A stretch of DNA of 42,093 nucleotides from Alphaproteobacteria bacterium (lineage in GTDB: Bacteria; Pseudomonadota; Alphaproteobacteria; UBA9655): contig JACDGE010000013.1 in the NCBI GenBank assembly GCA_013815465.1, forward strand, positions 1 through 42,093, given 5' to 3'. The notes beneath the pieces are model-generated. The model did not search any database. It worked only from the letters and a program-made list of their open reading frames with translations, and had not been told where the DNA came from. Below, piece after piece: positions 19,433 to 28,751 of the stretch. Position 1 is the first letter of the stretch. Each line of letters opens with the position of its first letter. The position numbers and the translations under genes are program-made.

Positions 19433-21913
19433 TTATTCTTCTTTCTTGTTCTTATCCCCAAGCGGCCCCTGGGCTGGGTTATAAGAAAACGAATAATCTC
19501 CAATATTTTTAAGCCAAAAATTAAAGGCGAAAATAGTTGCTGGCTTTAGATCGGCTGATTTATAATTTTGCTGGGTCACACCAATCCCCGCCCCAAAACA
19601 ATCATTAAGGTAGTTGATTGCCACTCCTTGTGAAAGAATCCCATGATGGGTTTTAATTTTCTGCGCTATTTCATCTAGTGTTTTTTTCTGGAAATTTTTT
19701 ACAATTGTTGCTGTAAAAGACCACTCTTTTGCGAACTGAGAGGAGAAAGTAAGGTTGGCTTGGTTAAAATTCCTATCATCTGGTGTGCCTGCACGCCGGC
19801 TCACAAAAAGATAAGTTCCGGAAAGTCTAGCAATCGCAGGACCGAGGGAACCCCCAACTTCAGAAACGCGAGAGTGGAATGACTTTTGATCTAAACGGAA
19901 GCGATAATTAAGGGATAGCCAGGTGAAAGGAGTGGATTCAATACGTCCCACGTAATCTGACAAACGATTCTTTAAACCTTGAAAATTCTTTTTAAATTGA
20001 GGATCGGAAAATGAATAGTTTTGACCTAAAAAGAGCTCTATATCTCCAAAAAGAGACCCTGTTGTAAGAACTTCACCCCCATAGACAGCTCGGCTTCCCC
20101 TATCGATTCTATCATAGCCTGGAAACCTATTAGGACTGAAAAGGTTAGCGTCGTTAAATTCGAAATCCAAGCTATCTTCATTCGGAATCTCGCGGTTTGA
20201 TGCTCCGATCGGATGGGAGGAAGCTGCAATAAGCTGACCTACAGGTTGCACCACTACACTCTGATTACAGAATGAATTAATAAAAGGCCACCGCCAATCA
20301 AAACCTGACTGAGGGAAAAAGCGAGCGCCTCCCTTATTTTCCTGAGATTCTCCCAACCGTAATCTCTCTTGTTTTTCCCGTTTTCCAAGCTCGTGAGAAT
20401 GTTCAACGCCATAAAGATCTCCACGTGTGGAAGCAAAAACCGTAAAAACTTGTCCTAAGGATGTATTCCATGGTCGCTGCCAGCCCAATTCTCCAATACC
20501 TCGTTGCATATTAATCCCTTTTTCGCGATAAAGGTTTAATAAATTCCCATCAAATTTGAAACGTCCCCCCAAAGGATCTGTATCTGAATAAGCGCTATAT
20601 TCAATGATTGGAAGAGGGGCAGAAATCCGAGTTTGATCATCCAGCCCAACGCGTAAACCTTGAAAGTGATAGGTTTTAACGGCTGCATAATCCCGCTGGC
20701 TTAAAAAACCTTCCAAAATTCCTTTGGACGTTAGAGCGTTTTCCGTTTGCCATCCAGAAAATTTATATTTACGGAAATAGGTTTTGTCAGAAACATATCC
20801 CCCAGCTAATTTAATCCGCCAAATGTCATTCAAATTTTGCTTATAAGTTCCATAAACATGGCCTCTTTTTTCAGGAATGTGATAATCGATAGCTTTGGCT
20901 TTTTCTTTCTCTTTATCAGATTTTTTGTAATTCGCGATGCTCCCCTCAACATCAAATCTACCGCTTCCAAAAACTTGTCGATATTCTCCTAAGAGCTGTG
21001 GATTGTTTAGCGTATAAAACACAGGTGTTAAAGTTATGTCCTTATCGTCTGACAAAACTATGTAATAGGGTAGTTCAAAGACCCAGCCAAAATCGGTAGT
21101 ATGATGAGGTAGATAAGGCAAGTAGCCACTTCGACGCTCTAAAGGCTGGGTAGAATAAGGAAGATACACGAGAGGTACATCCAAAAACCGAAACTCCGCA
21201 TCCGTAAAGATAAGATCCTTTTTAACATCATCCTTAACGACGCGACGACCATTAATTTGCCAGGTTGGAAGTTTGTCCCCACAAAGGTCGCAAGGTGTAT
21301 ACACAGCTTGATCTAGTTCCTGACGATTTTCAAACCTACGTCCTTCAAGTGCAACAATTTTTGAATCATCTTCTAAAAGCGATCTGAGTTGAAGAAGAAT
21401 TCCTTCCTTCATATCTCCAGTTAACTCTAAATAATCCGCAAAATCAATCTCTCCATCAGGCTTGCGAAGCCGTACGTTTCCTGAAGCTGTCACGATATCA
21501 GCCTGCTCATTATAAGTCACATACTCTGCTTCCATAACATTACCTTGATGATTAAACTCTACATGGCCTTTTAAAATCAAAATGCCTAGCTCACGATCAT
21601 AGGTTTGGCTGTCTGCATAGTACAAAACGGGGGAGCCTGGGCGCTCTTTGGGAGGTAAAGACGCAACCGTTTCAACTAGAGGTGAAGGCGCGATACTCTC
21701 ATCTGAAAGGGGAAGCTCAATGTCCCCCTCGGAAGGTGGGGGCGCAATAAGTTCCTCTAAAGAGGGAAGCACAATACTCTCCTCTAAAGGAGGAAGCGCA
21801 CTACTCTCAATGGTGGATAAAGATTCCATATTCTCCTCCCCATACAAAGGCGTAAGCCAACTGCAACTGACCAGGAGATACGAAGTTATGGTTTTGAATT
21901 TCATTTTACCCAT
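19433..21913 (-). CDS. lptD: LPS-assembly outer-membrane protein LptD
   Basis: An 826-residue outer-membrane barrel that, with LptE, inserts lipopolysaccharide. A signal peptide (about residues 4-25) is followed by an unusual low-complexity linker of 9-residue repeats (40-84). The periplasmic OstA/LptA-like domain follows (LYYADSQTYDRELGILILKG and onward), with the alphaproteobacterial YTPCDLCGDKLP Cys pair. The C-terminal barrel covers roughly residues 250-826, with alternating beta strands. The ATG overlaps the end of lptG by 8 bases (ATGGGTAA); an ATG at 21904 is an alternative that begins the signal peptide more tightly. It is the last gene of lptF-lptG-lptD. Confidence 0.94.
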   Translation of the reverse strand: MGKMKFKTITSYLLVSCSWLTPLYGEENMESLSTIESSALPPLEESIVLPSLEELIAPPPSEGDIELPLSDESIAPSPLVETVASLPPKERPGSPVLYYADSQTYDRELGILILKGHVEFNHQGNVMEAEYVTYNEQADIVTASGNVRLRKPDGEIDFADYLELTGDMKEGILLQLRSLLEDDSKIVALEGRRFENRQELDQAVYTPCDLCGDKLPTWQINGRRVVKDDVKKDLIFTDAEFRFLDVPLVYLPYSTQPLERRSGYLPYLPHHTTDFGWVFELPYYIVLSDDKDITLTPVFYTLNNPQLLGEYRQVFGSGRFDVEGSIANYKKSDKEKEKAKAIDYHIPEKRGHVYGTYKQNLNDIWRIKLAGGYVSDKTYFRKYKFSGWQTENALTSKGILEGFLSQRDYAAVKTYHFQGLRVGLDDQTRISAPLPIIEYSAYSDTDPLGGRFKFDGNLLNLYREKGINMQRGIGELGWQRPWNTSLGQVFTVFASTRGDLYGVEHSHELGKREKQERLRLGESQENKGGARFFPQSGFDWRWPFINSFCNQSVVVQPVGQLIAASSHPIGASNREIPNEDSLDFEFNDANLFSPNRFPGYDRIDRGSRAVYGGEVLTTGSLFGDIELFLGQNYSFSDPQFKKNFQGLKNRLSDYVGRIESTPFTWLSLNYRFRLDQKSFHSRVSEVGGSLGPAIARLSGTYLFVSRRAGTPDDRNFNQANLTFSSQFAKEWSFTATIVKNFQKKTLDEIAQKIKTHHGILSQGVAINYLNDCFGAGIGVTQQNYKSADLKPATIFAFNFWLKNIGDYSFSYNPAQGPLGDKNKKEE
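21662..21796 (-). repeat. Five in-frame 27-base repeats in lptD
   Basis: Residues 40-84 of LptD are five consecutive 9-residue units: LPPLEESIV, LPSLEELIA, PPPSEGDIE, LPLSDESIA, PSPLVETVA. A sixth partial unit (SLPPKERPG) follows. The unit is acidic and proline-rich and lies between the signal peptide and the OstA domain, so it forms an extended periplasmic spacer. Confidence 0.8.
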
Positions 21914-22997
21914 CTTCTTGATTAAAAACTAACACGGCTCCCACCATAAAGGTTAGAAGGGGAGGAAGCCAAGCGGCAATTACAGGAGGCAGCCTTCCCG
22001 AAGCCCCCAAAGCAAACGCTATATCCTTAAAAAAATAAAGAGCAAATCCTACAATAAGCCCCCCTAAAAGGATTAAAGCTGTTTTTCCTTGTCGGTGGGG
22101 ACGGCATGAAAAGGCCGCTGCCAGGAAAATCATGGCTCCCAACCAAAAGGTACCTGCCAACATTGAGTGCCAATACATTTGATATTTAAGACTATGAAGC
22201 CCTGAAGCTTCCAACAAAGAAATATAAGGGGGTAAATTCCAGAAAGAAAAAGTGGCTCTACTTACTCTCATTTCCTCAATTTTATTTTTATTAAGTGAAG
22301 TTTTAATCTTTTTCTCTGCAAATGATGTTGTCGACTTACCCACATGCGTTTCCCAACCCTCTTTTAGAACTAAATCATTTCCTTGAATTTGGGCCGTTTT
22401 TGCATCAAGTCGCTCAACAAATTTATTGTCAGGAGATGTTATAATAATATTTAGATTAAGGAAAGTCATGGTATTTAAATCAATTTTATCCGCTCGATAA
22501 AGGGCTTGGTTCGGCCCTATTTTCTCGCTCAACCATAAGCCAGTTGATGTAAGCTTTATATCCTCTTTAGTCTTTGAAAGATAGCGTTTTTCAAGTTTTT
22601 CATAACGTTTCTGCATCACACTTGAAAGAGGATTAAACGCACTTAAGTCAATAAATCCTATCATAAGCGCCGTTAAGCTAATAGGGAGAATAATGCGCCA
22701 TAAAGAGATACCGACTGAACGAAAAATCAGCAGTTCATTCGATCGATTCATTCTCCAAAAAATAAAAAGAGCCGCTGCAAAAAAAAGGAAAGGAAGAATT
22801 TGCTCTAGAAAATTAGGCGATCTTAGCAAAATCATTTTTAATTTAATAGCCAAAGAAATGTCTTTATTCCCTGCTCTCCGTTGAAGTTCTGCAAAATCAA
22901 AAAGAAGAATGATAGAGAATAAGCAGGTTAAAGTCCCACAAAAACTTACTAAAAAGGAGCGACTCACATAGCGAGAGAGTAATCCAAAAATTTTCAT
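21906..22997 (-). CDS. lptG: LPS export permease LptG
   Basis: The 363-residue inner-membrane protein belongs to the YjgP/YjgQ family. It has the expected layout: three N-terminal helices, a periplasmic beta-jellyroll-like domain (about 130-260), then three C-terminal helices. NELLIFRSVGISLWRI is the cytoplasmic coupling segment that contacts LptB. The ATG at 22997 has GGAGGA 5 bases upstream and overlaps the lptF stop by 4 bases; a TTG four codons earlier is rejected. With LptF and LptB it extracts LPS from the inner membrane. LptG is assigned, rather than LptF, from gene order and the overlap with lptD. Confidence 0.9.
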   Translation of the reverse strand: MKIFGLLSRYVSRSFLVSFCGTLTCLFSIILLFDFAELQRRAGNKDISLAIKLKMILLRSPNFLEQILPFLFFAAALFIFWRMNRSNELLIFRSVGISLWRIILPISLTALMIGFIDLSAFNPLSSVMQKRYEKLEKRYLSKTKEDIKLTSTGLWLSEKIGPNQALYRADKIDLNTMTFLNLNIIITSPDNKFVERLDAKTAQIQGNDLVLKEGWETHVGKSTTSFAEKKIKTSLNKNKIEEMRVSRATFSFWNLPPYISLLEASGLHSLKYQMYWHSMLAGTFWLGAMIFLAAAFSCRPHRQGKTALILLGGLIVGFALYFFKDIAFALGASGRLPPVIAAWLPPLLTFMVGAVLVFNQEDG

Positions 22998-24112
22998 GGA
23001 TTCCTCCAAGGCTTACGTTGATGCAAGATCCCATTCGCCCAGGGCGTTAAGAGAAAAAGGCAAATCACAATAGTGCCAATAACAAGTCCATAAGACAACT
23101 GAATCATAATATTTGAATATTTCAAGGTATGCAAAAATACAACACAAAAAACTTCTACAAAAGCTGAAAATATACAAGCTAGCAGAATATTTAATGTTCG
23201 TCCTTTTCTATTATAATGCCCCAATACCATCGCACAAATACTCAACAGTCCAAAAACGAAGGCGTAAAGGGGAGAAAGTAAACGCTGATGAGCATGAGAG
23301 ATAAACTCTAAGCGCATAGAAGGTGATAAGTCTTGTGGCGGATTTAAGAGATCCCCCAAATAGCGTTCATAGGTTCTTAAAAAACGACCTTCCTTTTCTT
23401 CGGGCGCAGTTTTATCCTTAGCTTCTACAACATATTGGTCAAAATATAAAATGGAAGGTTTGCTGGTGCTTTGGTCTTTTTCCTGGCGGTTTCCATTAAT
23501 AAGTAAAAGGCGCCCCCCTTCTTCTTCATTAAGCATGATTCCTTTTTCCGCCATCAGGATCCTTGATTTTTCACCTTGGGTGCCATCATAAATAAGGACA
23601 CCTAAAAAATTTCCTTGAGAATCCTGGGAGCGCGCATATATCGTATATTTTCCTAAGCTATTGAATTGACCCACTTGCACGAGACTTGTCAATGACTTTT
23701 CCCTCAATATCATTGTAATATCACGATACTTTCTAAAAGAAAGAGGAAGAAAATAAAGTGTAAATGCATAAAGAAAAATTGTAACGATACATGAAATTAA
23801 AAGAGCTGGTTTGGCGAGTTGCCAATGACTCACACCTGAAGCTTGCATAACAATAAGTTCATGATCTGCAATAAGTTTATTGTAAACAAAAAGGATGCCA
23901 ATGAGAACTGCAATCGGCGCCACAATGACAACCAGATTAGGTAAAAGATAGAGAATCATTTGACAGAATAAAAGAACAGGTGCTCCTTTATTCGCTATAA
24001 AATCAATATAGCGCAAAGATTGCGCAAGCCACATAATACATGTGAGCATCAGCGTTGTGACAAGAACTGTAAAAAAAAGCTGTCCAAAGATATAGCGTGT
24101 AAGGTAATTCAT
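22994..24112 (-). CDS. lptF: LPS export permease LptF
   Basis: The 372-residue YjgP/YjgQ-family permease begins MNYLTRYIFGQLFFTVL, the usual LptF start, with three helices, a periplasmic domain and three more helices. HELIVMQASGVSHWQLAKP is the cytoplasmic coupling helix region. The ATG at 24112 is preferred to a TTG 11 codons earlier. That ATG overlaps the stop of a startless open fragment upstream (TAATG at 24114-24110). It opens the lptF-lptG-lptD run, whose genes all overlap by a few bases. Confidence 0.9.
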   Translation of the reverse strand: MNYLTRYIFGQLFFTVLVTTLMLTCIMWLAQSLRYIDFIANKGAPVLLFCQMILYLLPNLVVIVAPIAVLIGILFVYNKLIADHELIVMQASGVSHWQLAKPALLISCIVTIFLYAFTLYFLPLSFRKYRDITMILREKSLTSLVQVGQFNSLGKYTIYARSQDSQGNFLGVLIYDGTQGEKSRILMAEKGIMLNEEEGGRLLLINGNRQEKDQSTSKPSILYFDQYVVEAKDKTAPEEKEGRFLRTYERYLGDLLNPPQDLSPSMRLEFISHAHQRLLSPLYAFVFGLLSICAMVLGHYNRKGRTLNILLACIFSAFVEVFCVVFLHTLKYSNIMIQLSYGLVIGTIVICLFLLTPWANGILHQRKPWRNP

Positions 24113-24273
24113 TAGATCCAAAACATCGTTAAAGCAACTTGACAATCACGCAGTTTTAAAAAAAGATCAAGATCTAATGAATTATCCGGGGCTAAATCTT
24201 CTGTCACATTTTGTGAAGACGAATCTTTCGCCTTTTCATTGACGCTTTGAGATCTTGTTCTTAAAGTAGGGTC

Positions 24274-25278
24274 ATGATTGATGTTTTAAAAAATACTCCG
24301 CGTGTTGCTCTTATTGGATGCGGCGCATGGGGGAAAAATTTAGCCCGAAACTTTGCAGAGCTTGGCGCTCTTACGGGTGTTTGCGATACAGACACCCGGA
24401 AAGCCAAGGTTATAGCCCTTGAACATAAGATAGAGGCGATTGACGAAGACCAGGTCTTTACTCATCCAAATGTAGATGCTGTAGTCATTTCTTCGCTTGC
24501 CCCCCTTCATGCTAGCCAAGCAGAGCGGGCTTTAAAAGCCGGAAAGCATGTTTACATTGAAAAGCCCATGGCTCTTTCGGTTAAGGATGCCCAAAACCTC
24601 TGTGCTCTTGCAAAGGATCGGAAACGCGTCCTTATGGTCGGACATCTTCTCCAATACCATCCTGCCTTTATGGCTTTAAAGGAACGTCTATCTGAGCTGG
24701 GTCCCTTAAAACATATTTACGCCACTCGCTTGGCTCTTGGACGCTTCCGGCGACAAGAAGGGGTTCTATGGGATTTAGCAAGTCACGATATTTCATTGAT
24801 CCTTGCTCTCGCCCAAAGCAAGCCAAAAACGATTGAGGCTGTGGGCCAAGCCTTTCTCACGCCCGGCAAACCGGCGAGTGCTCTTCTTACTCTCACCTTT
24901 CCGAATAATCTGACGGCCCATATCCATGCGTCCTGGCTTTCCCCTTTTAAAGAGCAAAAGTTGGTTGTTATTGGAGAAAAAGGAATTGCTGTTTTTGATG
25001 ACCGTAAGCCATTAGCAGAAAAGCTCCTTATTTCTAAGGATTGTTTTGAATGGGAGGAAGATCAGCCTCAAGCGAATGATGGGTTTAAGAGCTCTGCTGT
25101 TCTTCTGCCAGAATTTGAACCCCTTAGGCATGAATGTCTCCATTTTTTAACCTGTATTCAGGAAGGCACAGAGCCTCTCACATCAGGCGAAGAGGGCTTG
25201 CGCGTGACAGAAGTTTTAGAAGCTGCTGAAAAATCTTTACAGGAGAAGTTTGTCAAGCCAGGGGGTTGCTCCAAATGA
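24274..25278 (+). CDS. Gfo/Idh/MocA family NAD(P)-dependent oxidoreductase (GnnA-like)
   Basis: The 334-residue cytosolic dehydrogenase has an N-terminal Rossmann domain with VALIGCGAWGKN (11-22) and the family signature EKPMA (96-100). The C-terminal domain contains the DLASHDISLI segment with the conserved catalytic histidine. It is followed after 46 bases by a DegT-type aminotransferase. Such pairs (GnnA/GnnB, WbpB/WbpE, WlbA/WlbC) oxidise and then aminate the 3-position of a UDP-GlcNAc-type sugar. Adjacency to the Lpt export genes makes an LPS precursor, for instance the diamino sugar of amide-linked lipid A, a reasonable inference. The exact substrate cannot be read from sequence. Confidence 0.85.
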   Translation: MIDVLKNTPRVALIGCGAWGKNLARNFAELGALTGVCDTDTRKAKVIALEHKIEAIDEDQVFTHPNVDAVVISSLAPLHASQAERALKAGKHVYIEKPMALSVKDAQNLCALAKDRKRVLMVGHLLQYHPAFMALKERLSELGPLKHIYATRLALGRFRRQEGVLWDLASHDISLILALAQSKPKTIEAVGQAFLTPGKPASALLTLTFPNNLTAHIHASWLSPFKEQKLVVIGEKGIAVFDDRKPLAEKLLISKDCFEWEEDQPQANDGFKSSAVLLPEFEPLRHECLHFLTCIQEGTEPLTSGEEGLRVTEVLEAAEKSLQEKFVKPGGCSK

Positions 25279-25324
25279 ATTTAAAACGGTTAACCCGCCC
25301 TAAACTTGAAATACGAGGAATATA

Positions 25325-26479
25325 ATGATTCCATTTATCGATCTTGCGACTCAACAAAAGCGTATCCGCCCTCAAATAGAGGCCGCCATGGTGCGTATCT
25401 TAGACCACGGAGCCTATATTATGGGTCCGGAAGTCTATGCTCTTGAAGCTCAACTATCCTCATTTTGTGGCGCTCAACATACGTTGAGCTGTTCTAATGG
25501 CACAGATGCCCTCACACTGGTTTTGCGCGCCAAAAATGTAGGGCCAGGAGATGCTGTTTTTTTGCCCAGCTTTACCTTTGCAGCTACGGCAGGAGTGGTG
25601 GCATTGATCGGTGCCACCGTTATCTTTATTGATGTTCTTCCCGATACCTTCAATATAGATCCGATGAGCCTTGTAAAGGGTATTGAGAAAGCAAAGGCAT
25701 TGGGGCTGCATCCTTCAGGTGTGATTCCTGTGGATCTATTTGGGCAAGCCGCTGATTATGACGCACTCACCCCTATCGCAGAAAAACATGGGCTGTGGGT
25801 CATGGCAGATGCCGCTCAAAGTTTTGGCGGCACCTATAAGGGTCGAAAGGTTGGAACGCTTGCGGAAACAACGACCACAAGTTTCTTTCCTGCAAAACCT
25901 TTGGGTTGTTATGGGGATGGGGGAGCGGTCTTTACAGAGAATTCAGCTCTTCTTAACATTCTTCAATCCCTACGTATCCATGGCCAAGGCAATGAAGATA
26001 AGTATAAAAATATAAGAATCGGTATGAATGGCCGCATGGATACCCTGCAAGCGGCCATCCTCATTGAAAAACTTGCGCTCTTTCCAGAGGAACTGACCTT
26101 ACGACAAACGGTTGCAGATCGCTATTCACAAGGTCTTGCGGACGTTGCAACAACACCTTTTGTTGCTCAAGAGTGTCAATCCACCTGGGCGCAATATACC
26201 TTGAAAATAGATCCCGCAAAGCGCAAAGACATTATGGAGGAGTTGAAAAAAGAAGAGATTCCTTCTGTCATTTATTATCCTCTCCCCCTTCATCATCAAC
26301 AGGCCTACAAACATTATCCTTGTGCAACATCTACTCTACCGGTGAGTGAGGAATTAGCGAATTGCGTTTTAAGTCTTCCCATGCACCCTTATTTGGATGA
26401 GGAAACTCAAGATCGTATTATCAAAACTTTTTGTGAGGTTTTAACAAGGGTTAATACAAAATTTCAATCAAAGGGTTGA
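25325..26479 (+). CDS. DegT/DnrJ/EryC1/StrS aminotransferase (GnnB-like)
   Basis: The 384-residue PLP-dependent sugar aminotransferase has the catalytic lysine K191 in SFFPAKPLGCYGDGGA, and D162 and Q165 in MADAAQSFGG hold the cofactor. FIDLATQQKRIRPQI and SCSNGTDALTL are typical family segments. GAGGAA lies 6 bases before the ATG. It should convert the 3-keto sugar nucleotide produced by the preceding oxidoreductase into the 3-amino sugar. A 134-bp inverted-repeat element follows immediately. Confidence 0.9.
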   Translation: MIPFIDLATQQKRIRPQIEAAMVRILDHGAYIMGPEVYALEAQLSSFCGAQHTLSCSNGTDALTLVLRAKNVGPGDAVFLPSFTFAATAGVVALIGATVIFIDVLPDTFNIDPMSLVKGIEKAKALGLHPSGVIPVDLFGQAADYDALTPIAEKHGLWVMADAAQSFGGTYKGRKVGTLAETTTTSFFPAKPLGCYGDGGAVFTENSALLNILQSLRIHGQGNEDKYKNIRIGMNGRMDTLQAAILIEKLALFPEELTLRQTVADRYSQGLADVATTPFVAQECQSTWAQYTLKIDPAKRKDIMEELKKEEIPSVIYYPLPLHHQQAYKHYPCATSTLPVSEELANCVLSLPMHPYLDEETQDRIIKTFCEVLTRVNTKFQSKG

Positions 26480-26488
26480 TAAAATTTT

Positions 26489-26622
26489 GAGATTCCGAAT
26501 CAAGTCCGGGGTGACAGCGGCGAGGGCATACTCTCTTAATAACCATTGTTCAAGCTGAAACTGTTATTTAATATGGGTGTACAATACCTGACACTGTCAT
26601 CCCGGACTTGATCTGGGATCTC
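26489..26622. repeat. 134-bp inverted-repeat element (same family as 1596-1729)
   Basis: Arms 26489-26517 and 26594-26622 are inverted copies at about 25 of 29 positions (outer GAGAT, inner TGACAG). The core contains ATAACCATTGTT, which matches related segments in the copies at 1596-1729 and 33872-34009. It lies 9 bases after the aminotransferase stop and could act as its transcription terminator or as a mRNA-stabilising hairpin. Confidence 0.85.
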
Positions 26623-26661
26623 AAATAATTGTATTCTTAACAAACCAACTGGGAGGCCCAC

Positions 26662-27228
26662 ATGAAAACCATATTAAGAATTTTTTGCTTAATACCCCTG
26701 TTCGTAAGACCTGCACAAGGGCTTGAGAAGCAACCCTATAAAACCATATCGTCTAAATCCATTAAAAATTTGGACGAATCTCTTCAGAAGGCGGAAAATA
26801 CCCTGGGGTTTCCCGTTCTATTTCCTACATTTATCCCCGACGATCGAGAATTATATGCTCACACCGCGTCTACAGGTGGGCTCACTATTATCTCTTTTAG
26901 CCTTGACGAAACTTGCCATGGCGTTAAGGCGTGCACATTGGGTAGCCTGAATATCTGGCTATATGGCCACTCCGAAACGCGGAAGGATATATCTGGGAAA
27001 TCAATTACGGAAGTCGTCAACTTAAGCGATAATACAAAGGGTTATTATACACCCGGTCATTCTATGGCAGATTATTGGCCCCCTTCACTCCAGTGGAGCA
27101 AAAAAAAGGATGTCTTACATTACGACTTATGGTGGGCCGGAATGGATGAAGCTACAAGCCGCAGAGTACTCATTGATATGGCGAATTCGGCTATCTTATT
27201 AGATCCTCAAAAGAAGCCAGCCTATTGA
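26662..27228 (+). CDS. Secreted protein, unknown function
   Basis: A 188-residue protein with a signal peptide (KTILRIFCLIPLFVRPAQG, cleaved near residue 20). The mature part contains GFPVLFPTFIPDD and later a pair of cysteines (TCHGVKACT), probably a disulfide. The pattern of a short helix then L-G-F-P-x-x-x-P-x-F-I-P recalls DUF4367-like periplasmic domains, but only loosely. GGGAGG lies 7 bases before the ATG. Its stop overlaps the start of the following transporter gene by one base, so they are cotranslated. Confidence 0.65.
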   Translation: MKTILRIFCLIPLFVRPAQGLEKQPYKTISSKSIKNLDESLQKAENTLGFPVLFPTFIPDDRELYAHTASTGGLTIISFSLDETCHGVKACTLGSLNIWLYGHSETRKDISGKSITEVVNLSDNTKGYYTPGHSMADYWPPSLQWSKKKDVLHYDLWWAGMDEATSRRVLIDMANSAILLDPQKKPAY

Positions 27229-28562
27229 TGGCACATGGCCTCGCCTCACAAAGTCTAAGCTTTTGGTGGATCTTGCCCTTTGGCGGCATGCTGGGATCTT
27301 TGGCCTTGATGCCCTTGCTCGCCATCCATTTTTGGGAAGCTCACTATGGGAAAATCGCCTTTGGTTGGTCTTTCATCACCATCGCAGCCCTCCTCGGCAT
27401 TTTTGGGATTCCTCTGGTACAAACTGAAATTTTAGGAACCCTTTTCCACCACTACCTGCCGTTTATCATCATGATTGGCGCTCTTTATACGATCTCTGGG
27501 GGCATCCAGATTGACGTTGAGGCATCTGCAACCCCTGCCGTAAATACAGCTCTCTTGGTCATCGGAACGCTTCTGGCAGGATGGATTGGAACGACCGGCG
27601 CAAGTATGCTGCTCATTCGTCCGATGTTGCATGTGAACCGGAAGCGAAGCTATCGGGTCCATCATATGATCTTTTTTATCTTTCTGGTGGCAAATATAGG
27701 GGGGGCCTTAACACCCCTCGGGGACCCTCCCCTCTTTTTAGGGTTTTTGAACGGGGTTTCCTTTTTTTGGCCCACACAACATTTAATACTGCCGATGATT
27801 GTTATGGTTCTTCCTCTGCTCATTCTGTTCTATGGCATAGATGCTTATTTCGTGTCTAAGGAGGGGATTGTCTTTAAAAAAATTCGACCCCAACTCAATA
27901 TTAAAGGAAAGCTAAACGGATTTCTTTTTTTAGGGGTCATTGGCTTTGTCCTCTTAAGCGGGCTCTGGCATCCGACCCATTCCCTCACTTTGGGAGGAGT
28001 TCCCCTAGAGCTTCAAAATCTCCTACGGGATAGCGGTCTTGTGCTCTTGGCTATTCTTTCATGGGTTTTGACGCCTTCTGCAATTCACAAAGCAAACCGT
28101 TTTTCTTGGGAACCGTTGAAAGAAGTTGCCAAACTTTTTTTTGGCATTTTTATAACCGTTATTCCCGTTATTGCTATTCTTAATGCTGGCCCCCAGGGCG
28201 CTATGGCTCCTCTCGTCGCATTGGTCGAGGTAGGTGGCCAGCCTCACAACACGATGTACTTTTGGCTTACAGGCTTGTTATCTTCCTTTTTAGATAATGC
28301 ACCCACTTACCTTGTATTCTTTAATATGGCGGGGGGAGATGTGTCCCTTCTCATGTCAACCCTTTCCCAAACGTTGGTGGCCATTTCCTTAGGATCTGTC
28401 TTTATGGGAGCAATGACTTATATCGGCAATACGCCCAACTTTATGGTCAAATCCATCGCGGAAGGCCACAATATCTCCATGCCTAGCTTCTTTGCCTATA
28501 TGGCGTGGTCTTTAACCCTTCTCTTGCCACTCTTCCTTCTGCTCTCTTGGTGGTTGTTTTAA
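27228..28562 (+). CDS. Sodium:proton antiporter / CitMHS-type membrane transporter
   Basis: The 444-residue membrane protein has about 11-12 hydrophobic helices. GTTGASMLLIRPML, then GGALTPLGDPPLFLGFLNG, then FLDNAPTYLVF near residue 350 are characteristic of the ion-transporter superfamily members annotated as putative citrate transport or NhaD-like sodium:proton antiporters. The ATG at 27228 overlaps the preceding stop (TGATG). The transported ion or acid cannot be decided from sequence. It is coupled to a secreted protein of unknown function. Confidence 0.82.
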   Translation: MAHGLASQSLSFWWILPFGGMLGSLALMPLLAIHFWEAHYGKIAFGWSFITIAALLGIFGIPLVQTEILGTLFHHYLPFIIMIGALYTISGGIQIDVEASATPAVNTALLVIGTLLAGWIGTTGASMLLIRPMLHVNRKRSYRVHHMIFFIFLVANIGGALTPLGDPPLFLGFLNGVSFFWPTQHLILPMIVMVLPLLILFYGIDAYFVSKEGIVFKKIRPQLNIKGKLNGFLFLGVIGFVLLSGLWHPTHSLTLGGVPLELQNLLRDSGLVLLAILSWVLTPSAIHKANRFSWEPLKEVAKLFFGIFITVIPVIAILNAGPQGAMAPLVALVEVGGQPHNTMYFWLTGLLSSFLDNAPTYLVFFNMAGGDVSLLMSTLSQTLVAISLGSVFMGAMTYIGNTPNFMVKSIAEGHNISMPSFFAYMAWSLTLLLPLFLLLSWWLF

Positions 28563-28751
28563 GAGGAGGTTAGCGGCATGGCTTAATTTACAAAAGAAGG
28601 GTCAAATAAGAAAAATTGCAACAAATTCACGGAAATTCAATCCCATAGAATCCGTAAGACTCCGTTACGTTCTGTGATTCGTTCTGCACTAGTCGATAAG
28701 GTCTCTCTTATGGTAAGACTATGGCATTTATTGCTTAAAACTAGGTTAAAA

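Noticed and set aside
21648-21932. 94-residue plus-strand frame opposite lptD (GEGAILSSERGSSMSPSEGG)
   Set aside because: It is the shadow of the 27-base repeats of lptD on the other strand; no ribosome site.
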